DNA of 52,949 nucleotides from an uncultured Clostridia bacterium (GTDB lineage: Bacteria > Bacillota > Clostridia > Peptostreptococcales > Anaerovoracaceae). Location of the stretch: assembly GCA_934271235.1 (NCBI GenBank), contig CAKQQT010000022.1, positions 1-52,949 of the forward strand. The letters run 5' to 3'. Position 1 is the stretch's first letter; every line of letters starts with the position of its first letter. A program made the position numbers and the translations under genes. The notes beneath the pieces are model-generated. The model saw nothing but the letters and a program-made list of their open reading frames with translations, made no database searches and had not been told where the DNA came from. Shown piece by piece: positions 15,319 to 25,321 of this stretch.

Positions 15319-16548
15319 TTATGCATCTTTCTTTTTTCGCAGCATGAAATTTGCCTCTACCGGCTGTTCCATGCGGATCTTAAGGATCTGCTGCGGGTGC
15401 GGCGCCGCTTGGATTGCTTCGCCGTCTTCATTATACATCTCCCGCAGGATCTGTGTAAAGAAGTCCGTATGCGGACCGAAAACTTCGATCTCATCGCCGA
15501 TCACCATCTTATTGCGCTGCTCGACGATCGCATAGCCGGTCTCGGGATCATAGGACCGGACCATCCCGGTAAAAGTATAGTCGCGGGTGTAAGCGCTCGT
15601 CTGGTAATTCTGATCCAGATTCGTCGGCTTATGAAAATAGAAACCCGTCGTAAATTCCCGATGGCTGACTTTTTTGAGTTCCGCCATCCATTCTTCCCGG
15701 AAAACATAGTGCTCCGGATCTTCATAATAAGCATCGATCGCCCGCCGGTAAGCCGCAACGACCGTCGCCACGTAAAAGACACTCTTCATGCGTCCCTCGA
15801 TCTTGAGGGATGAGATCCCGGCTTCTGCAAGCTGCGGGATCGATCCGATCATGCACAGATCACGAGAATTCAGGATATAGGTCCCGCGGTCATCTTCTTC
15901 GACCGGATAATACTGTCCGGGACGCTGCTCTTCCACCAGCGCGTACTTCCATCTGCACGGATGCGCGCACTGTCCGCGGTTCGCGTCCCGCTCGATCATG
16001 AAATTGCTCAGAAGGCATCTTCCCGAGTAGGAGATGCACATCGCGCCGTGGACAAAAGCTTCGTATTCCAGATCCTGCGGCGTGTTCTCACGGATCTCGC
16101 GGATCTCTTCAAAGGTCAGCTCTCTTGCCAGCACGATCCGTTTCACGCCCATGCGGTGCCAGAACTTCGCAGTCTCGTAATTGGTCATGTTTGCCTGCGT
16201 GCTGAGGTGGATCTCCGCCTGCGGGATGATCTCCCGGATCAGCGCCATGATACCCGGATCGCTGACGATAAAGGCATCCGGCGAAAGATCCTTGATCGAC
16301 GCGAGATACGCGCGCAGCGGTTCGATATCCTCGTTATGCGCAAAGATGTTCATGGTTAAGTAACATTTTACACCATGTGCATGGCAAAACGCAATACCCT
16401 CTGCCATATCCGCAAGGCTCAGATTGCCGGCGCCGGCCCGGAGCGAAAACATCTCGCCGCCGAAATAAACCGCGTCAGCCCCGTAAAGCACTGCGATCTT
16501 CAGTTTTTCCAGATCCCCTGCCGGGGCAAGTAGTTCAGGTTTTTTCAT
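15319..16548 (-). CDS. trhP2: U32-family tRNA U34 hydroxylase, TrhP2-like
   Basis: 409 aa peptidase-U32-type protein. It begins KKPELLAPAGDLEKLKIA, with the family signature EAFVHGAMCISYSGRC followed by two cysteines (GQCAHPC) that fit an Fe-S site. In B. subtilis the order mltG-trmR(yrrM)-trhP1(yrrN)-trhP2(yrrO) is conserved; TrhP1/TrhP2 hydroxylate wobble uridine 34 using prephenate. Here mltG and trmR precede a single U32 gene, so it may do the work of both. No clear Shine-Dalgarno is visible, only A-rich repeats (ACAGAAATA). Confidence 0.82.
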   Translation of the reverse strand: MKKPELLAPAGDLEKLKIAVLYGADAVYFGGEMFSLRAGAGNLSLADMAEGIAFCHAHGVKCYLTMNIFAHNEDIEPLRAYLASIKDLSPDAFIVSDPGIMALIREIIPQAEIHLSTQANMTNYETAKFWHRMGVKRIVLARELTFEEIREIRENTPQDLEYEAFVHGAMCISYSGRCLLSNFMIERDANRGQCAHPCRWKYALVEEQRPGQYYPVEEDDRGTYILNSRDLCMIGSIPQLAEAGISSLKIEGRMKSVFYVATVVAAYRRAIDAYYEDPEHYVFREEWMAELKKVSHREFTTGFYFHKPTNLDQNYQTSAYTRDYTFTGMVRSYDPETGYAIVEQRNKMVIGDEIEVFGPHTDFFTQILREMYNEDGEAIQAAPHPQQILKIRMEQPVEANFMLRKKKDA

Positions 16549-16588
16549 AATATTTCTATCTATTTCTGTCTGTTATATTTCTGTATTC

Positions 16589-17284
16589 CTATTTTTTCTG
16601 TTCCGCGTCTGCAGCCGCGGCCGGTTTCCGCTTTGTCACGGAGATCCCGTCTCCGACAGCCAGCACCGAAGATTCCATGCCCGGATGCTGCCCGATGTAT
16701 TCCAAGAACTCCCGCATCCTGCGGACATTGGTCTTATGTTTGCCGTTCGGATCATAACGATCGTCCGCCACCTTTGCCTTGAACAGGACGTTGTCGCAGA
16801 GGATCACCGCGTCCTCGCAGCTGACCGTCAGCGCCGCGTCCAAGAAACGCCGGTAATGGCTCTTTGCCGCATCGATAAATACCAGATCAAAAGACGCGGT
16901 TTTCCTTTGTTTCAGTTGGTGCACAGCTTCTTCCCCGTCACCGCACAGCACGGTGACACGGTTCTCATATCCGAGTCTGCGGATATTGTCGACTGCTGTC
17001 TGATAAACCTCCGGGTCCTTCTCAACGGTCAGAATCTCCGCGCCGCAGCACTCCGCGAAAAACATCGCGGAATAGCCCACCGCGCAGCCGATCTCCAAGA
17101 TCCTTTTCGGTTTCACGATCGCCAGCATCGTTGTGAGATACTGCTCGGTCTCCTTTAGGATGATCGGGACGCCTGCCGCTTCCGCTTCCGCGCGGAGCGC
17201 GCCCAGCGCCGGCGTCAGCGGCCGATAAAAGCTGTTGATATATTTCGTAACGAGTTCATTCGTAATATTCTGTGTCAGTTCCAT
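16589..17284 (-). CDS. trmR: TrmR-like tRNA 5-hydroxyuridine methyltransferase
   Basis: 231 aa SAM-dependent O-methyltransferase of the caffeoyl-CoA OMT family. Motif I ILEIGCAVGYSAMF, the acidic ribose ligand LTVEKD, and the metal-site region VFIDAAKSHYRRF with CDNVLFKAKV. Located between mltG and a trhP2-like gene exactly as trmR (yrrM) in B. subtilis, where it makes mo5U34. The start is uncertain: 17284 (MELTQN) lacks a ribosome site, while an in-frame ATG at 17317 overlapping mltG has AAGG. Confidence 0.82.
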   Translation of the reverse strand: MELTQNITNELVTKYINSFYRPLTPALGALRAEAEAAGVPIILKETEQYLTTMLAIVKPKRILEIGCAVGYSAMFFAECCGAEILTVEKDPEVYQTAVDNIRRLGYENRVTVLCGDGEEAVHQLKQRKTASFDLVFIDAAKSHYRRFLDAALTVSCEDAVILCDNVLFKAKVADDRYDPNGKHKTNVRRMREFLEYIGQHPGMESSVLAVGDGISVTKRKPAAAADAEQKK

Positions 17285-17288
17285 ATTT

Positions 17289-18407
17289 CTAGTGGGCAGC
17301 CCGATAAGCTTTGTCATAGGCCGCCTTATCTTTTAAGAATTGGTTATAATCGGAGGAAAAGTTCATGCTTCCGTCCAGCTTTTCGCTGACGACAAAATAC
17401 AGATAGTTTTCATCCGACGGATAAAACGCCGCCTTGATCGACGCCATGCCCGGAGAACAGATCGGCCCCGGGATATCGTTGTACTTGTAACTGTTGTACG
17501 GCGAATCAATCTCAAGATCTGCGTAGGTTAAATTATCTTTTTGTTTGCCGAGCACATACTGTACCGTCGAGCACATCTGGAACTTCATGCCCTTTTCCAG
17601 ACGGTTATAAATGACAGCCGCGACTTTCGGACGTTCGTCGTCGAGCACGGTCTCCCGTTCCACGATGGAAGCGTATTTGATGATATCACGCAGCTGTACG
17701 CCGTACTCGGTCGTCAGATAAGCGCCGTACCGGTCCCGAAGACCACTCCATTCGCTTTCCTGTCCTTGGAAAATGCCCTCAAAGACATCCTTGTCGAACT
17801 GGCGGAGCATGGTGTTGATGATCTCTTCTTCCGAGCTGCCCTCCGCGACGTAATAGGTATTCGGCATCAGATAGCCCTCCAGATAGTTGTCCGGAAGACT
17901 GCTGCGCATGGCTTCTTCATTGCTTGCATAGCGAAGGAATTCATATGTATCGAACCATTTTTTGTCTTTTACGACATTCTCAAACGTCTCCTGATCGCCC
18001 ATGCCCTGATCGACCAGTTTTTGGATCGTCTGCTTCACGGTCAGTCCCTCCGGCACGGTAAACGCCTTCATGCTGACCTTGCCCCCGACTAAGATCTCCG
18101 CGATCTCGGTATAGTCCATGGACGGCGACAGCGCGTAAGTCCCCGCTTTATATTGACTGTCCCATCCTTTGGTCTTTGACCAGAACCGGAATTTGTCCGC
18201 GCTGGCGATCACCCCGTTGTCTTCCAGAGCCTGCGCGATCGCGGCTGCGCTGGAGCCGGACGGGATCTCGATGCTGACCGACGACGCGTCCTCACGGTCG
18301 AGCGGTTTGCCCATACTGCCTAAGTACAGCCAGAAGCCGACTGCGATGACCAGTACGCCGATGAGCGACGGGATCAGAATTCTGGCAAGTTTCTTTGTTG
18401 ATCTCAT
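17289..18407 (-). CDS. mltG: MltG endolytic murein transglycosylase
   Basis: 372 aa YceG/MltG protein. Membrane anchor (about 8-28), LysM-like subdomain (SSAAAIAQALEDNGVI), then the catalytic domain with YASIVERETVLDDERPKVA containing the catalytic glutamate. It terminates nascent peptidoglycan strands outside the membrane. AGGGGATAAAC before ATG. The gene is followed without a gap by trmR; the efp terminator separates it from efp. Confidence 0.93.
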   Translation of the reverse strand: MRSTKKLARILIPSLIGVLVIAVGFWLYLGSMGKPLDREDASSVSIEIPSGSSAAAIAQALEDNGVIASADKFRFWSKTKGWDSQYKAGTYALSPSMDYTEIAEILVGGKVSMKAFTVPEGLTVKQTIQKLVDQGMGDQETFENVVKDKKWFDTYEFLRYASNEEAMRSSLPDNYLEGYLMPNTYYVAEGSSEEEIINTMLRQFDKDVFEGIFQGQESEWSGLRDRYGAYLTTEYGVQLRDIIKYASIVERETVLDDERPKVAAVIYNRLEKGMKFQMCSTVQYVLGKQKDNLTYADLEIDSPYNSYKYNDIPGPICSPGMASIKAAFYPSDENYLYFVVSEKLDGSMNFSSDYNQFLKDKAAYDKAYRAAH

Positions 18408-18487
18408 GTTTATCCCCTTTTGTATCCTTTGCTTGATTCTTGCGTGATGTGGCTTTTGATATTGTATTCACAATAATTTAAGAAAAA

Positions 18488-18523
18488 CGGAAGGACGGCA
18501 GAATTTTGCTGCGCGTCCTTCCG
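18488..18523 (-). terminator. efp terminator
   Basis: CGGAAGGACG (18488-18497) pairs with CGTCCTTCCG (18514-18523), with a further GCAG/CTGC pair inside; GTTTTTCTT follows on the minus strand. Confidence 0.85.
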
Positions 18524-18545
18524 CCACTCAAGCTTTTCGTATCGC

Positions 18546-19106
18546 TTATTTTGCTCTTCCCAGATATTCGCCGGTTCTGGTGTCGATCTGGATCTTTTCG
18601 CCGGTTTCGATGAAGATCGGAACCTGTACGACTGCACCGGTCTCTACGGTTGCCGCCTTGGTCACGTTGGTAGCGGTGTTGCCCTTTACGCCCGGTTCGG
18701 TTTCGATGACTTCGAGGTCAACGAAGTTCGGAGCTTCTACCAGGAACGCGTTGCCCTGGAAGAACTTTACGGTTGCTTCGTCGTTCGGTCTCATGAATTT
18801 GATCGCGTCTTCAACCTGTTCCTTGCCCAGAGGGATCTGTTCGTAAGTCTCAGGGTCCATGAAGTAGTACAGATCGTCCATATCGTACAGATACTGCATC
18901 TTCTTGGTTTCGATGATCGCTTCTTCGAACTTGTCGTCCGGATTGAACGCTTCTTCTCTGGTCGCGCCGGTGATGATGTTCTTATATTTGGTTCTTACGA
19001 ATGCAGCGCCTTTACCCGGTTTTACATGTAAGAAATCAAGAACAACATGCGGTTCTCCGTTGATCTGGAATGTTCTGCCTTTTCTGAAATCACTAGCGTA
19101 AATCAT
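18546..19106 (-). CDS. efp: Elongation factor P
   Basis: 186 aa, three OB-like domains, standard length. It starts [18 protein letters not shown]; the modification loop [14 protein letters not shown] carries the conserved lysine at the tip; the C-terminus is [20 protein letters not shown]. Rescues ribosomes at polyproline stretches. GGAGAG about 8 nt before ATG. It has its own promoter and terminator, so it is probably monocistronic. Confidence 0.97.
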   Translation of the reverse strand: MIYASDFRKGRTFQINGEPHVVLDFLHVKPGKGAAFVRTKYKNIITGATREEAFNPDDKFEEAIIETKKMQYLYDMDDLYYFMDPETYEQIPLGKEQVEDAIKFMRPNDEATVKFFQGNAFLVEAPNFVDLEVIETEPGVKGNTATNVTKAATVETGAVVQVPIFIETGEKIQIDTRTGEYLGRAK

Positions 19107-19161
19107 TTTTTATCTCTCCATTCTTTAATTAAGTCTGTTATTTATGACATATTGATACTAT

Positions 19162-19190
19162 ATTATATCAAAAAATCGTTCGATTGCCAA
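19162..19190 (-). promoter_or_regulatory. efp promoter
   Basis: TTGGCA (19185-19190), 17 nt, TATAAT (19162-19167) on the minus strand, about 55 nt before the start. Confidence 0.75.
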
Positions 19191-19227
19191 GTCCTCAATC
19201 TGACATTTTCAGTCATTTCCCGCAAAC

Positions 19228-19569
19228 TCAGCCCAAAAGATCGCCGACACCGATGGCTTCTCCGATGATCCCGTAAACGTCTTTCATCATCAGCGAAAAA
19301 CGCATCTCGGCCTGCAGGTACTGTGCTGTCAGCGGATCGGCTGCCATAATGGCGTAAAGCTGCTGGATACCGGCCATATCTTCCGCGTCCGGCTGCTCGC
19401 CCATCATCTGCTTCGTCTGGAATTCCAGCTGTTTTGCCTGAAAGTCCTTGAGCATCTTGGAAAGGTCTTCGTTTGCGTCAATCTGTTTTTTTAAGGCATC
19501 GTACTGTTTGAACTCTTCGGATGCTTTGATCGCGGACGCCAGTCCGTGTGCCTGATCATATACGTTCAT
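19228..19569 (-). CDS. ylbF: YlbF/YmcA-family protein
   Basis: 113 aa, all-helical, rich in K/E/Q, of the DUF964 family (YlbF, YmcA, YheA). Core seen: ASAIKASEEFKQYDALKKQI and QAKQLEFQTKQMMGEQP. In B. subtilis YlbF and YmcA act with YaaT in the Y-complex, which affects RNase Y-dependent mRNA maturation, competence and sporulation. It lies downstream of the RNase J gene, an mRNA-decay context. AAGGAG is 10 nt before ATG. Which paralogue it is cannot be told. Confidence 0.75.
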   Translation of the reverse strand: MNVYDQAHGLASAIKASEEFKQYDALKKQIDANEDLSKMLKDFQAKQLEFQTKQMMGEQPDAEDMAGIQQLYAIMAADPLTAQYLQAEMRFSLMMKDVYGIIGEAIGVGDLLG

Positions 19570-19600
19570 ACTTGCATTTCTCCTTTTCCGTTTTTCTGCA

Positions 19601-19627
19601 TATTTAAAAATCTCTGCGCACTGTCAA
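19601..19627 (-). promoter_or_regulatory. Candidate ylbF promoter
   Basis: Perfect TTGACA at 19622-19627 on the minus strand; TAAATA (19601-19606, 15-nt spacer) or TATGCA (19-nt spacer) as -10, both weak. It directly follows the structured element. Confidence 0.4.
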
Positions 19628-19642
19628 AATGTTCTGTCATTT

Positions 19643-20050
19643 GTCCTCGGCGCTGTGCATTGCAACTGCACGTGATTTGCTGCGCAGTGCCGCGAATCAA
19701 ACTCGCATCTTCAATGCTCAGACATTGCTCCCGCGCAAACTGCGCATCTGCATCACTTTGCAGGCAATGCAGGCAGCTCCTGCGAAATCATGCAGAACGT
19801 TTTGCCTGCGCGCAGAAAATCACAAACAAGCAGCAACAGCGATGCGTTCCTCTGCTGTAAAGTGAAAGAATTTCACGCGCAAGCAAGGCAGGAGAATGGT
19901 GCCCGGAATTGTTCTGACAGCAGCGCTGGACAGAAAATTCCGCCCATTTTCGCCGCAGCGAGCAGATGAAATTCCTCACGACGCAGCTAGAACGCAAAGG
20001 TGTTCGCTGCTGCTTGTGATTTTGCGGCAGCCATGCACAGCGGCGAGGAC
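19643..20050. other. Long self-complementary element, possible structured RNA
   Basis: Gene-free stretch (19570-20111) with nested inverted repeats. The outer arms 19643-19663 and 20030-20050 match at 19 of 21 positions (GTCCTCG, CGCTGTGCAT). A second pair, 19811-19850 with 19990-20026, shares AAAATCACAA, GCAGCA, AGCGA and GCGTTC. Inside are hairpins at 19862-19876 (GTGAAA/TTTCAC) and 19905-19941 (GGAATT..TTCTG/CAGAA..ATTCC), and a left branch hairpin at 19712-19727 (CAATG/CATTG). No conserved signature of RNase P, tmRNA or SRP RNA is seen. It could be a large ncRNA on either strand or a MITE-like element. It lies between the RNase J gene and the ylbF promoter. Confidence 0.5.
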
Positions 20051-20111
20051 TTAAGCAGTGCTTTTGCGCTGCGTCCCCGAAAACCGCCCTGCTGCATTTT
20101 CTGCATGCGCG

Positions 20112-21800
20112 CTACACTTCGAGGAAGATCGGCAGGATGATCGGGCTGCGCTTGGTCGTTTCGTAGATGAAACTGCTCAGCGAATCCCTTACCTGCGACT
20201 TCATCGCGTTCCAGTCTTTGATATTGCGGTTCTGGCAGCGCTCCAGCGCCTGGATCGCCACCTTGCGCGCCTCGTCCATCAGCTTTTCGTTTTCTCTGAC
20301 ATAGACAAAGCCTCTGGAGATGATATCCGGTCCGGAAACTACCAAATGGCTTTCCTTTTCGATCGCCGCTACCACGATGATCAGTCCGGATTCCGAAAGC
20401 AGCTTCCGGTCACGCAGCACGATGTTGCCGACATCGCCGACGCCGAGTCCGTCGACCAGGATCGCATCGGCTTCCACCTGATCTTTTTCCTCAAACGCCT
20501 TGCGCGTATTGACGTTCAGGATGTCGCCGTTGTTGAGCACAAAGATATGATCCTTTTTCATTCCCAAAGACTCCGCGATCCTGGCATGCTGCACCAGATG
20601 ACGGTATTCGCCGTGCACCGGCATGAAGAATTTTGGTTTGATCAGGGAATGCAGCAGCTTCAGTTCCTCCTGGCAGGCGTGTCCGGAAACGTGGATGTCC
20701 GCGATATCGGAATAAATGACCTCCGCGCCCTTTTCGAATAATTTGTTTACAACATTGGATACCGTCTTCTCATTGCCCGGGATCGGGGTCGATGACAGGA
20801 TGACCGTATCGCCTTTTTTCAGTTTTACCGCTTTATGATCACCGGATGCGATACGCGAAAGGGCCGACATCGGTTCGCCCTGACTGCCTGTCGTGATGAT
20901 GACCAGCTTGTCGTCCGGGATGTTCTTGGTCATTTTGAGGTCGACCAGCGTCCCCTCTGGGATATTCAGGTAACCCAGTTCGATCGCCAGCGCGACCACG
21001 TTTTCCATGCTCCTTCCGGAAACCGCCACCTTGCGGCCGACTTTGACCGCGTTTTCGATGATCTTCTGCACACGATGCACGTTCGAGGAGAACGTCGCGA
21101 TGATGATACGGTTCTTGGAATTGCGGAAGATGTTCTCGATCGTCTGTCCGACCACGCGCTCGGACGCCGTATAGCCCGGCCGGATCGCGTTGGTGCTGTC
21201 ACAGAGCATCAGGGTCACGCCCTTTTTGCCGATCTGCGCCAGCTTGGAAAAATCGATCGGTTCGCCGTCGATCGGCGTATAGTCGATCTTAAAGTCGCCG
21301 GAATGGAAGACCACGCCGGCCGGCGTCGTGATCGCCAGACAGATCGCATCGGCGATCGAGTGCGTCGTACGGATCGTTTCGATATCGAAATAATTGCCGA
21401 GCTTGAACTTGTCGCCTGCGTTGATCGTGCGAAGATCTCCGATAACTTCATGTTCTTTTAATTTATTTTCCACCAGTCCCAACGTCAGCCTGGTCCCGTA
21501 GACCGGGACCTTGATCCGCTTGAGCAGATACGGAATGGCGCCGATATGGTCTTCATGTCCGTGCGTGATCACCATGCCGACGATCTTGCTGCGGTTCGCG
21601 ACCAAGTAGGAAAAATCCGGAATCACGATATCAATGCCGTACATTTCGTCTTCCGGGAAAGAAAGTCCGCAGTCGATGATCAGGATCTCATCTTGGTATT
21701 CCAGGAGCGTCAGGTTCTTGCCAATTTCGTTCAGTCCTCCTATCGGAATCACCTTGAGCATCGGGCTTTCTTTTTTTGGTTTTGTTTGTCTTCTTCTCAT
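20112..21800 (-). CDS. rnj: Ribonuclease J
   Basis: 562 aa metallo-beta-lactamase/beta-CASP nuclease. Basic N-terminal tail, then PIGGLNEIGKNLT, zinc motif THGHEDHIGAIPYL, AICLAITTPAGVVFHSGDFK, beta-CASP region and the late HVSGHACQEEL and MPVHGEYRHL motifs. Provides 5'-3' exonuclease and endonuclease activity in mRNA decay and rRNA maturation. Ends at VRDSLSSFIYETTKRSPIIL. GGAG five nt before ATG. Whether it is J1 or J2 cannot be decided from one copy. Confidence 0.93.
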   Translation of the reverse strand: MRRRQTKPKKESPMLKVIPIGGLNEIGKNLTLLEYQDEILIIDCGLSFPEDEMYGIDIVIPDFSYLVANRSKIVGMVITHGHEDHIGAIPYLLKRIKVPVYGTRLTLGLVENKLKEHEVIGDLRTINAGDKFKLGNYFDIETIRTTHSIADAICLAITTPAGVVFHSGDFKIDYTPIDGEPIDFSKLAQIGKKGVTLMLCDSTNAIRPGYTASERVVGQTIENIFRNSKNRIIIATFSSNVHRVQKIIENAVKVGRKVAVSGRSMENVVALAIELGYLNIPEGTLVDLKMTKNIPDDKLVIITTGSQGEPMSALSRIASGDHKAVKLKKGDTVILSSTPIPGNEKTVSNVVNKLFEKGAEVIYSDIADIHVSGHACQEELKLLHSLIKPKFFMPVHGEYRHLVQHARIAESLGMKKDHIFVLNNGDILNVNTRKAFEEKDQVEADAILVDGLGVGDVGNIVLRDRKLLSESGLIIVVAAIEKESHLVVSGPDIISRGFVYVRENEKLMDEARKVAIQALERCQNRNIKDWNAMKSQVRDSLSSFIYETTKRSPIILPIFLEV

Positions 21801-21916
21801 AAATTCTCCGTCCTTTTTCTCTATTTATGAAAAGACAGCCTGTTTGGGACAGGACCGCGCCGCCGCATCCTCTGCACTGCGGCGCTCCCTCCCGCTATGA
21901 TATTTCACGTTTCGTT

Positions 21917-24391
21917 CTATTTTACTACAATGTTGATCAGTTTGTTCGGTATGGAAATCACCTTGACAACTGTCTTTCCGTCCAGTAATTCTTGAATTCT
22001 ATCACTCTCCATCGCTGTCTTTTCGAGTGCCGCCTTATCGAGATTGTTGGCAACACTTAACTTATCTTTTAATTTGCCGTTAATCTGCACGATGACTTCC
22101 ACTTCGTCCTTCACCAGTGCGGATTCGTCAAATTCCGGCCATGACATCACGGTCACGGAGCCCTCCTGTCCGATATCATGCCACATTTCTTCGCAGATAT
22201 GCGGTGTGAACGGGGACAGGATCAAGATCAGGTCTTTGATCGCCTTGCCGTAGAAGCCGACGTTGACGTCGCCCTCTTTATAGCGGTACATTTCGTTTAC
22301 CAGTTCCATGATCGAAGAGATCGCGGTATTGAAGCTGAATCTGCCGCCGACGTCTTCGCTGACCTTCTTGATCGCGGTGTGCAGCATGAAGTTCAGAGAC
22401 TTGTCGGCTTCGGTCTTGATCTCAAACTCTGCCGGTACTTCCGGATATTTGGCCTGGAATTCGTAAACCAGTCTCCAGACACGGTTGAGGAAACGATAGC
22501 TTCCCTCTACGCCGGCGTCGGACCAGTCGAGTTCTCTTTCCGGCGGCGCCGCGAAGAGAATGAACAATCTTGCGGTATCCGCGCCGTATTTCTTAATGAT
22601 CTCTTCCGGGCTGACGACATTGCCGAGGGATTTGCTCATCTTCTTGCCGTCCTTATTGACCATACCTTGGGTCAGCAGGTTCTTGAACGGTTCTTCGTCT
22701 CTGACCATGCCCAGATCATGCAGTGCCATCTGGAAGAAACGAGAGTACATCAGATGCAGGATCGCGTGCTCAACGCCGCCGATGTACTGGTCGACATTCA
22801 TCCAGTAGTTTACTTTGTCGGAATCGAACGGCGCCTTGTCGTTCTTCGGATCGCAGTATCTGAGGAAGTACCAGGAAGAATCCAGGAACGTATCCATGGT
22901 ATCTACTTCTCTGGTCGCTTTCTTGCCGCAGCGCGGGCAGGTGCAGTCCTTGAACGTCGGGGATGTGGCGATCGGGGATTCTCCTTTTCCGGTAAATTCC
23001 ACGTCGGTCGGCAGCAGTACCGGCAGGTTCTCTTCGTTTTCCGGAACCCAGCCGCATTCCTCACAGTAGACCATCGGGATCGGGCAGCCCCAGTATCTCT
23101 GACGGGAGATCAGCCAGTCTCTCAGCTTGTAGTTGACCTTGCGGTGTCCAAGGCCCTCTTTTTCCGCCTTGTCGATCATGTAAGGGATCGCGTCGGAGGA
23201 TTTCATGCCGGTGATCTCGCCGGAGTTGATCATGATGCCGGACGCCGCGCAGGCCTGTGTCAGGTTGTTGACATCGACTTCCGGGTCCTGCGGATCGACG
23301 ACCGGGATGATGTCGATGCCGAATTTGGTCGCGAAGTCAAAGTCTCTCTGGTCGTGTGCCGGTACGCCCATGACCGCGCCGGTACCGTAACCCATCAGAA
23401 CGTAGTCCGCGATATAGATCGGCATTTCTTTGTGTGTGAACGGATTGATCGCGTACTTGCCGATGAACACACCGGTCTTTTCGTTGGTGGTGGAAGTACG
23501 TTCGATCTCGTTCATGTGTTTTACTTTATCAATATATTCCAGAACCGGTTTTTCGTATTCCGTTCCCTTGACGTTTTCCAGAACGGTCGGATATTCCGGC
23601 GCCAGAACCATGAAAGTCGTGCCGTAGATGGTGTCCACACGGGTCGTGAACACGGTCAGCTTCTCGTCGGAGTCTTTCATCTTGAAGTCGACTTCACAGC
23701 CATAGGACTTGCCGATCCAGTTTTTCTGCATCGTTCTGACCTTGGTCGGCCAGCCGTCCAGCTTGCCGTTGTCGAGGTTCTCCAGCAGACGATCCGCGTA
23801 ATCGGTGATCTTGAAATACCACTGGGAAAGGTTTTTCTTGGTGACCGGGGTCTTGCAGCGTTCGCAGGCGCCGTCGACCACCTGTTCGTTAGCCAGTACG
23901 GTCTGGCAGCTCGGACACCAGTTGACCGGGTTTTCTTTTTTGTAAGCCAGTCCTTTTTTAAAGAACTGAATGAAGATCCACTGCATCCACCGGTAATAAT
24001 CCTCGTGACAAGTAGCTACTTCTCTGTCCCAATCGTAGGAAAGGCCGAGTTCACGCAGCTGCTCTTCCATTTCGTGGATATTGTCCCAGGTCCATTTGCT
24101 CGGATGGATCCCGTGCTTGATCGCCGCGTTCTCTGCCGGCAGGCCGAAAGAGTCGAAGCCCATCGGATGCAGGACATTATAGCCGTCCATTTTCTTAAAT
24201 CTGGCTACCACGTCGCCGATGGAATAGTTCCGCACATGGCCCATATGCAGCTTGCCTGACGGATACGGGAACATCTCCAGCACATAGTACTTTTTCTTTG
24301 TTTCGTCTTCCGTGCATTTGAACAGCTTGTTTTCTTCCCAGTAATCCTGCCACTTCTTTTCAATCTCATTAAAATTATACTTCTCGTTCAT
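21917..24391 (-). CDS. leuS: Leucyl-tRNA synthetase
   Basis: 824 aa class I synthetase. HIGH-type motif [16 protein letters not shown] near residue 45, CP1 editing domain with [14 protein letters not shown], zinc-finger cysteines, KMSKS motif [16 protein letters not shown] near 580, C-terminal anticodon and Leu-specific domains. The start at 24391 (MNEKYNF) is set by GGAGG inside the end of rsfS; the frame is open 33 nt further. Last gene of the nadD-yqeK-rsfS-leuS group. Confidence 0.97.
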   Translation of the reverse strand: MNEKYNFNEIEKKWQDYWEENKLFKCTEDETKKKYYVLEMFPYPSGKLHMGHVRNYSIGDVVARFKKMDGYNVLHPMGFDSFGLPAENAAIKHGIHPSKWTWDNIHEMEEQLRELGLSYDWDREVATCHEDYYRWMQWIFIQFFKKGLAYKKENPVNWCPSCQTVLANEQVVDGACERCKTPVTKKNLSQWYFKITDYADRLLENLDNGKLDGWPTKVRTMQKNWIGKSYGCEVDFKMKDSDEKLTVFTTRVDTIYGTTFMVLAPEYPTVLENVKGTEYEKPVLEYIDKVKHMNEIERTSTTNEKTGVFIGKYAINPFTHKEMPIYIADYVLMGYGTGAVMGVPAHDQRDFDFATKFGIDIIPVVDPQDPEVDVNNLTQACAASGIMINSGEITGMKSSDAIPYMIDKAEKEGLGHRKVNYKLRDWLISRQRYWGCPIPMVYCEECGWVPENEENLPVLLPTDVEFTGKGESPIATSPTFKDCTCPRCGKKATREVDTMDTFLDSSWYFLRYCDPKNDKAPFDSDKVNYWMNVDQYIGGVEHAILHLMYSRFFQMALHDLGMVRDEEPFKNLLTQGMVNKDGKKMSKSLGNVVSPEEIIKKYGADTARLFILFAAPPERELDWSDAGVEGSYRFLNRVWRLVYEFQAKYPEVPAEFEIKTEADKSLNFMLHTAIKKVSEDVGGRFSFNTAISSIMELVNEMYRYKEGDVNVGFYGKAIKDLILILSPFTPHICEEMWHDIGQEGSVTVMSWPEFDESALVKDEVEVIVQINGKLKDKLSVANNLDKAALEKTAMESDRIQELLDGKTVVKVISIPNKLINIVVK

Positions 24392-24398
24392 GTTTGCT

Positions 24399-24743
24399 CT
24401 ATTCCTCCACTTCGATGAAATCACAATCGCCCCAAATTTTTTCGATGCTGTATTTTTCTCTCATTTCCTTGGTAAACAGATTGACGATGATATCGCCGAA
24501 ATCCATTAAAATCCATCCGGAGTTCTGCTTGCCCTCTACAGACTTTACCAGTAAGCCTTCTTTTGCGAATGCTTCCTCCACCTCGTCCACGAGCGTGTTG
24601 ATCTGCCGCTCGGATGTGCCGGAGCAGATCACGAAATAGTCCGCAAAGGACGCCTTGCCCTGAATATCGATGATCACGATGTCCTGTGCTTTTTTGTCGG
24701 ATAAAGTTTTACCTGCAAGAAGCGCGTACTCTCTGTTGGTCAT
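24399..24743 (-). CDS. rsfS: Ribosomal silencing factor RsfS
   Basis: 114 aa, standard size. Motifs [39 protein letters not shown] and [16 protein letters not shown] are diagnostic. Binds L14 and blocks 50S-30S joining during starvation. The start at 24743 was chosen because AAGGAGGACAACC precedes it; the open frame extends 41 codons upstream within yqeK. Overlaps the yqeK stop by 4 nt. Confidence 0.95.
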   Translation of the reverse strand: MTNREYALLAGKTLSDKKAQDIVIIDIQGKASFADYFVICSGTSERQINTLVDEVEEAFAKEGLLVKSVEGKQNSGWILMDFGDIIVNLFTKEMREKYSIEKIWGDCDFIEVEE

Positions 24744-25321
24744 GGTTGTCCTCCTTTTTGCTTGATCGTATTTTCTAAATACTCTTTCGCGAGTATTGTT
24801 TCCTCGTCTAAATATTTTCCGCTGGATCTGACAAAATCGATCGTACTGGAAAGCGACATCAGGCACGCTTTGTCCAGATCGATATAGGCCTCTTTGCGCA
24901 GCGCTTCGACGCCCGGATAAGAACGGTTCGGCTCGACAGCATCAGCGATGTAGATGATCTTTTCCAAAAGCGACATGCCCGGTCGTCCGGTCGTGTGATA
25001 GGATACCGCGTTGAGGATGTCCGGATCCTCGATCTCAAAATCACGCTGCATGATGATTGCCGCGATCTTTCCGTGCGCCAGATTGCAGTTGTTCAGATAC
25101 TTGCTGTCAAGACCCAGGTGCTTGACGTAATAGTTGAGGCTGTTTTCAGAAACGCCCCGATACATATCGTGGAACAGCGCGGCGATCTCCGCTTTCTGCG
25201 GATCTGCGCCGTAGCGCTTCGCCAGCTCGATCGCGGTTGTCCGCACGCCTTCGGTGTGAATCTTCCTTTTTTCTGAGAAATTCTTCTCGATATAATCCTT
25301 AATCTCTTTGATAGAGTCCAT
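24740..25321 (-). CDS. yqeK: YqeK, HD-domain Ap4A hydrolase
   Basis: 193 aa HD-superfamily protein. Seen: HTEGVRTTAIELAKRYG, the HD pair ALFHDMYRG, LAHGKIAAIIMQ and SYHTTGRPGMSLLEKIIYIAD, all typical of YqeK, a symmetrical diadenosine tetraphosphate hydrolase. Its place between nadD and rsfS is the standard Firmicute order. The start overlaps the end of nadD by 23 nt; AGAGG is rather far (13 nt), so translation may be coupled. Confidence 0.92.
   Translation of the reverse strand: MDSIKEIKDYIEKNFSEKRKIHTEGVRTTAIELAKRYGADPQKAEIAALFHDMYRGVSENSLNYYVKHLGLDSKYLNNCNLAHGKIAAIIMQRDFEIEDPDILNAVSYHTTGRPGMSLLEKIIYIADAVEPNRSYPGVEALRKEAYIDLDKACLMSLSSTIDFVRSSGKYLDEETILAKEYLENTIKQKGGQP

Noticed and set aside
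19643..20050. RNase P RNA, tmRNA or SRP RNA
   Set aside because: The size would suit rnpB or ssrA, but none of the conserved core sequences or a tag-peptide frame is present.
20001..20106. 39-codon minus-strand frame just after the RNase J stop
   Set aside because: No ribosome site, and the sequence is explained by the inverted-repeat arms.
22178..24259. Plus-strand open frame of 693 codons opposite leuS
   Set aside because: It lies wholly antisense to a perfectly conserved leuS, has no ribosome site, and its composition follows from the codon bias of the opposite strand.
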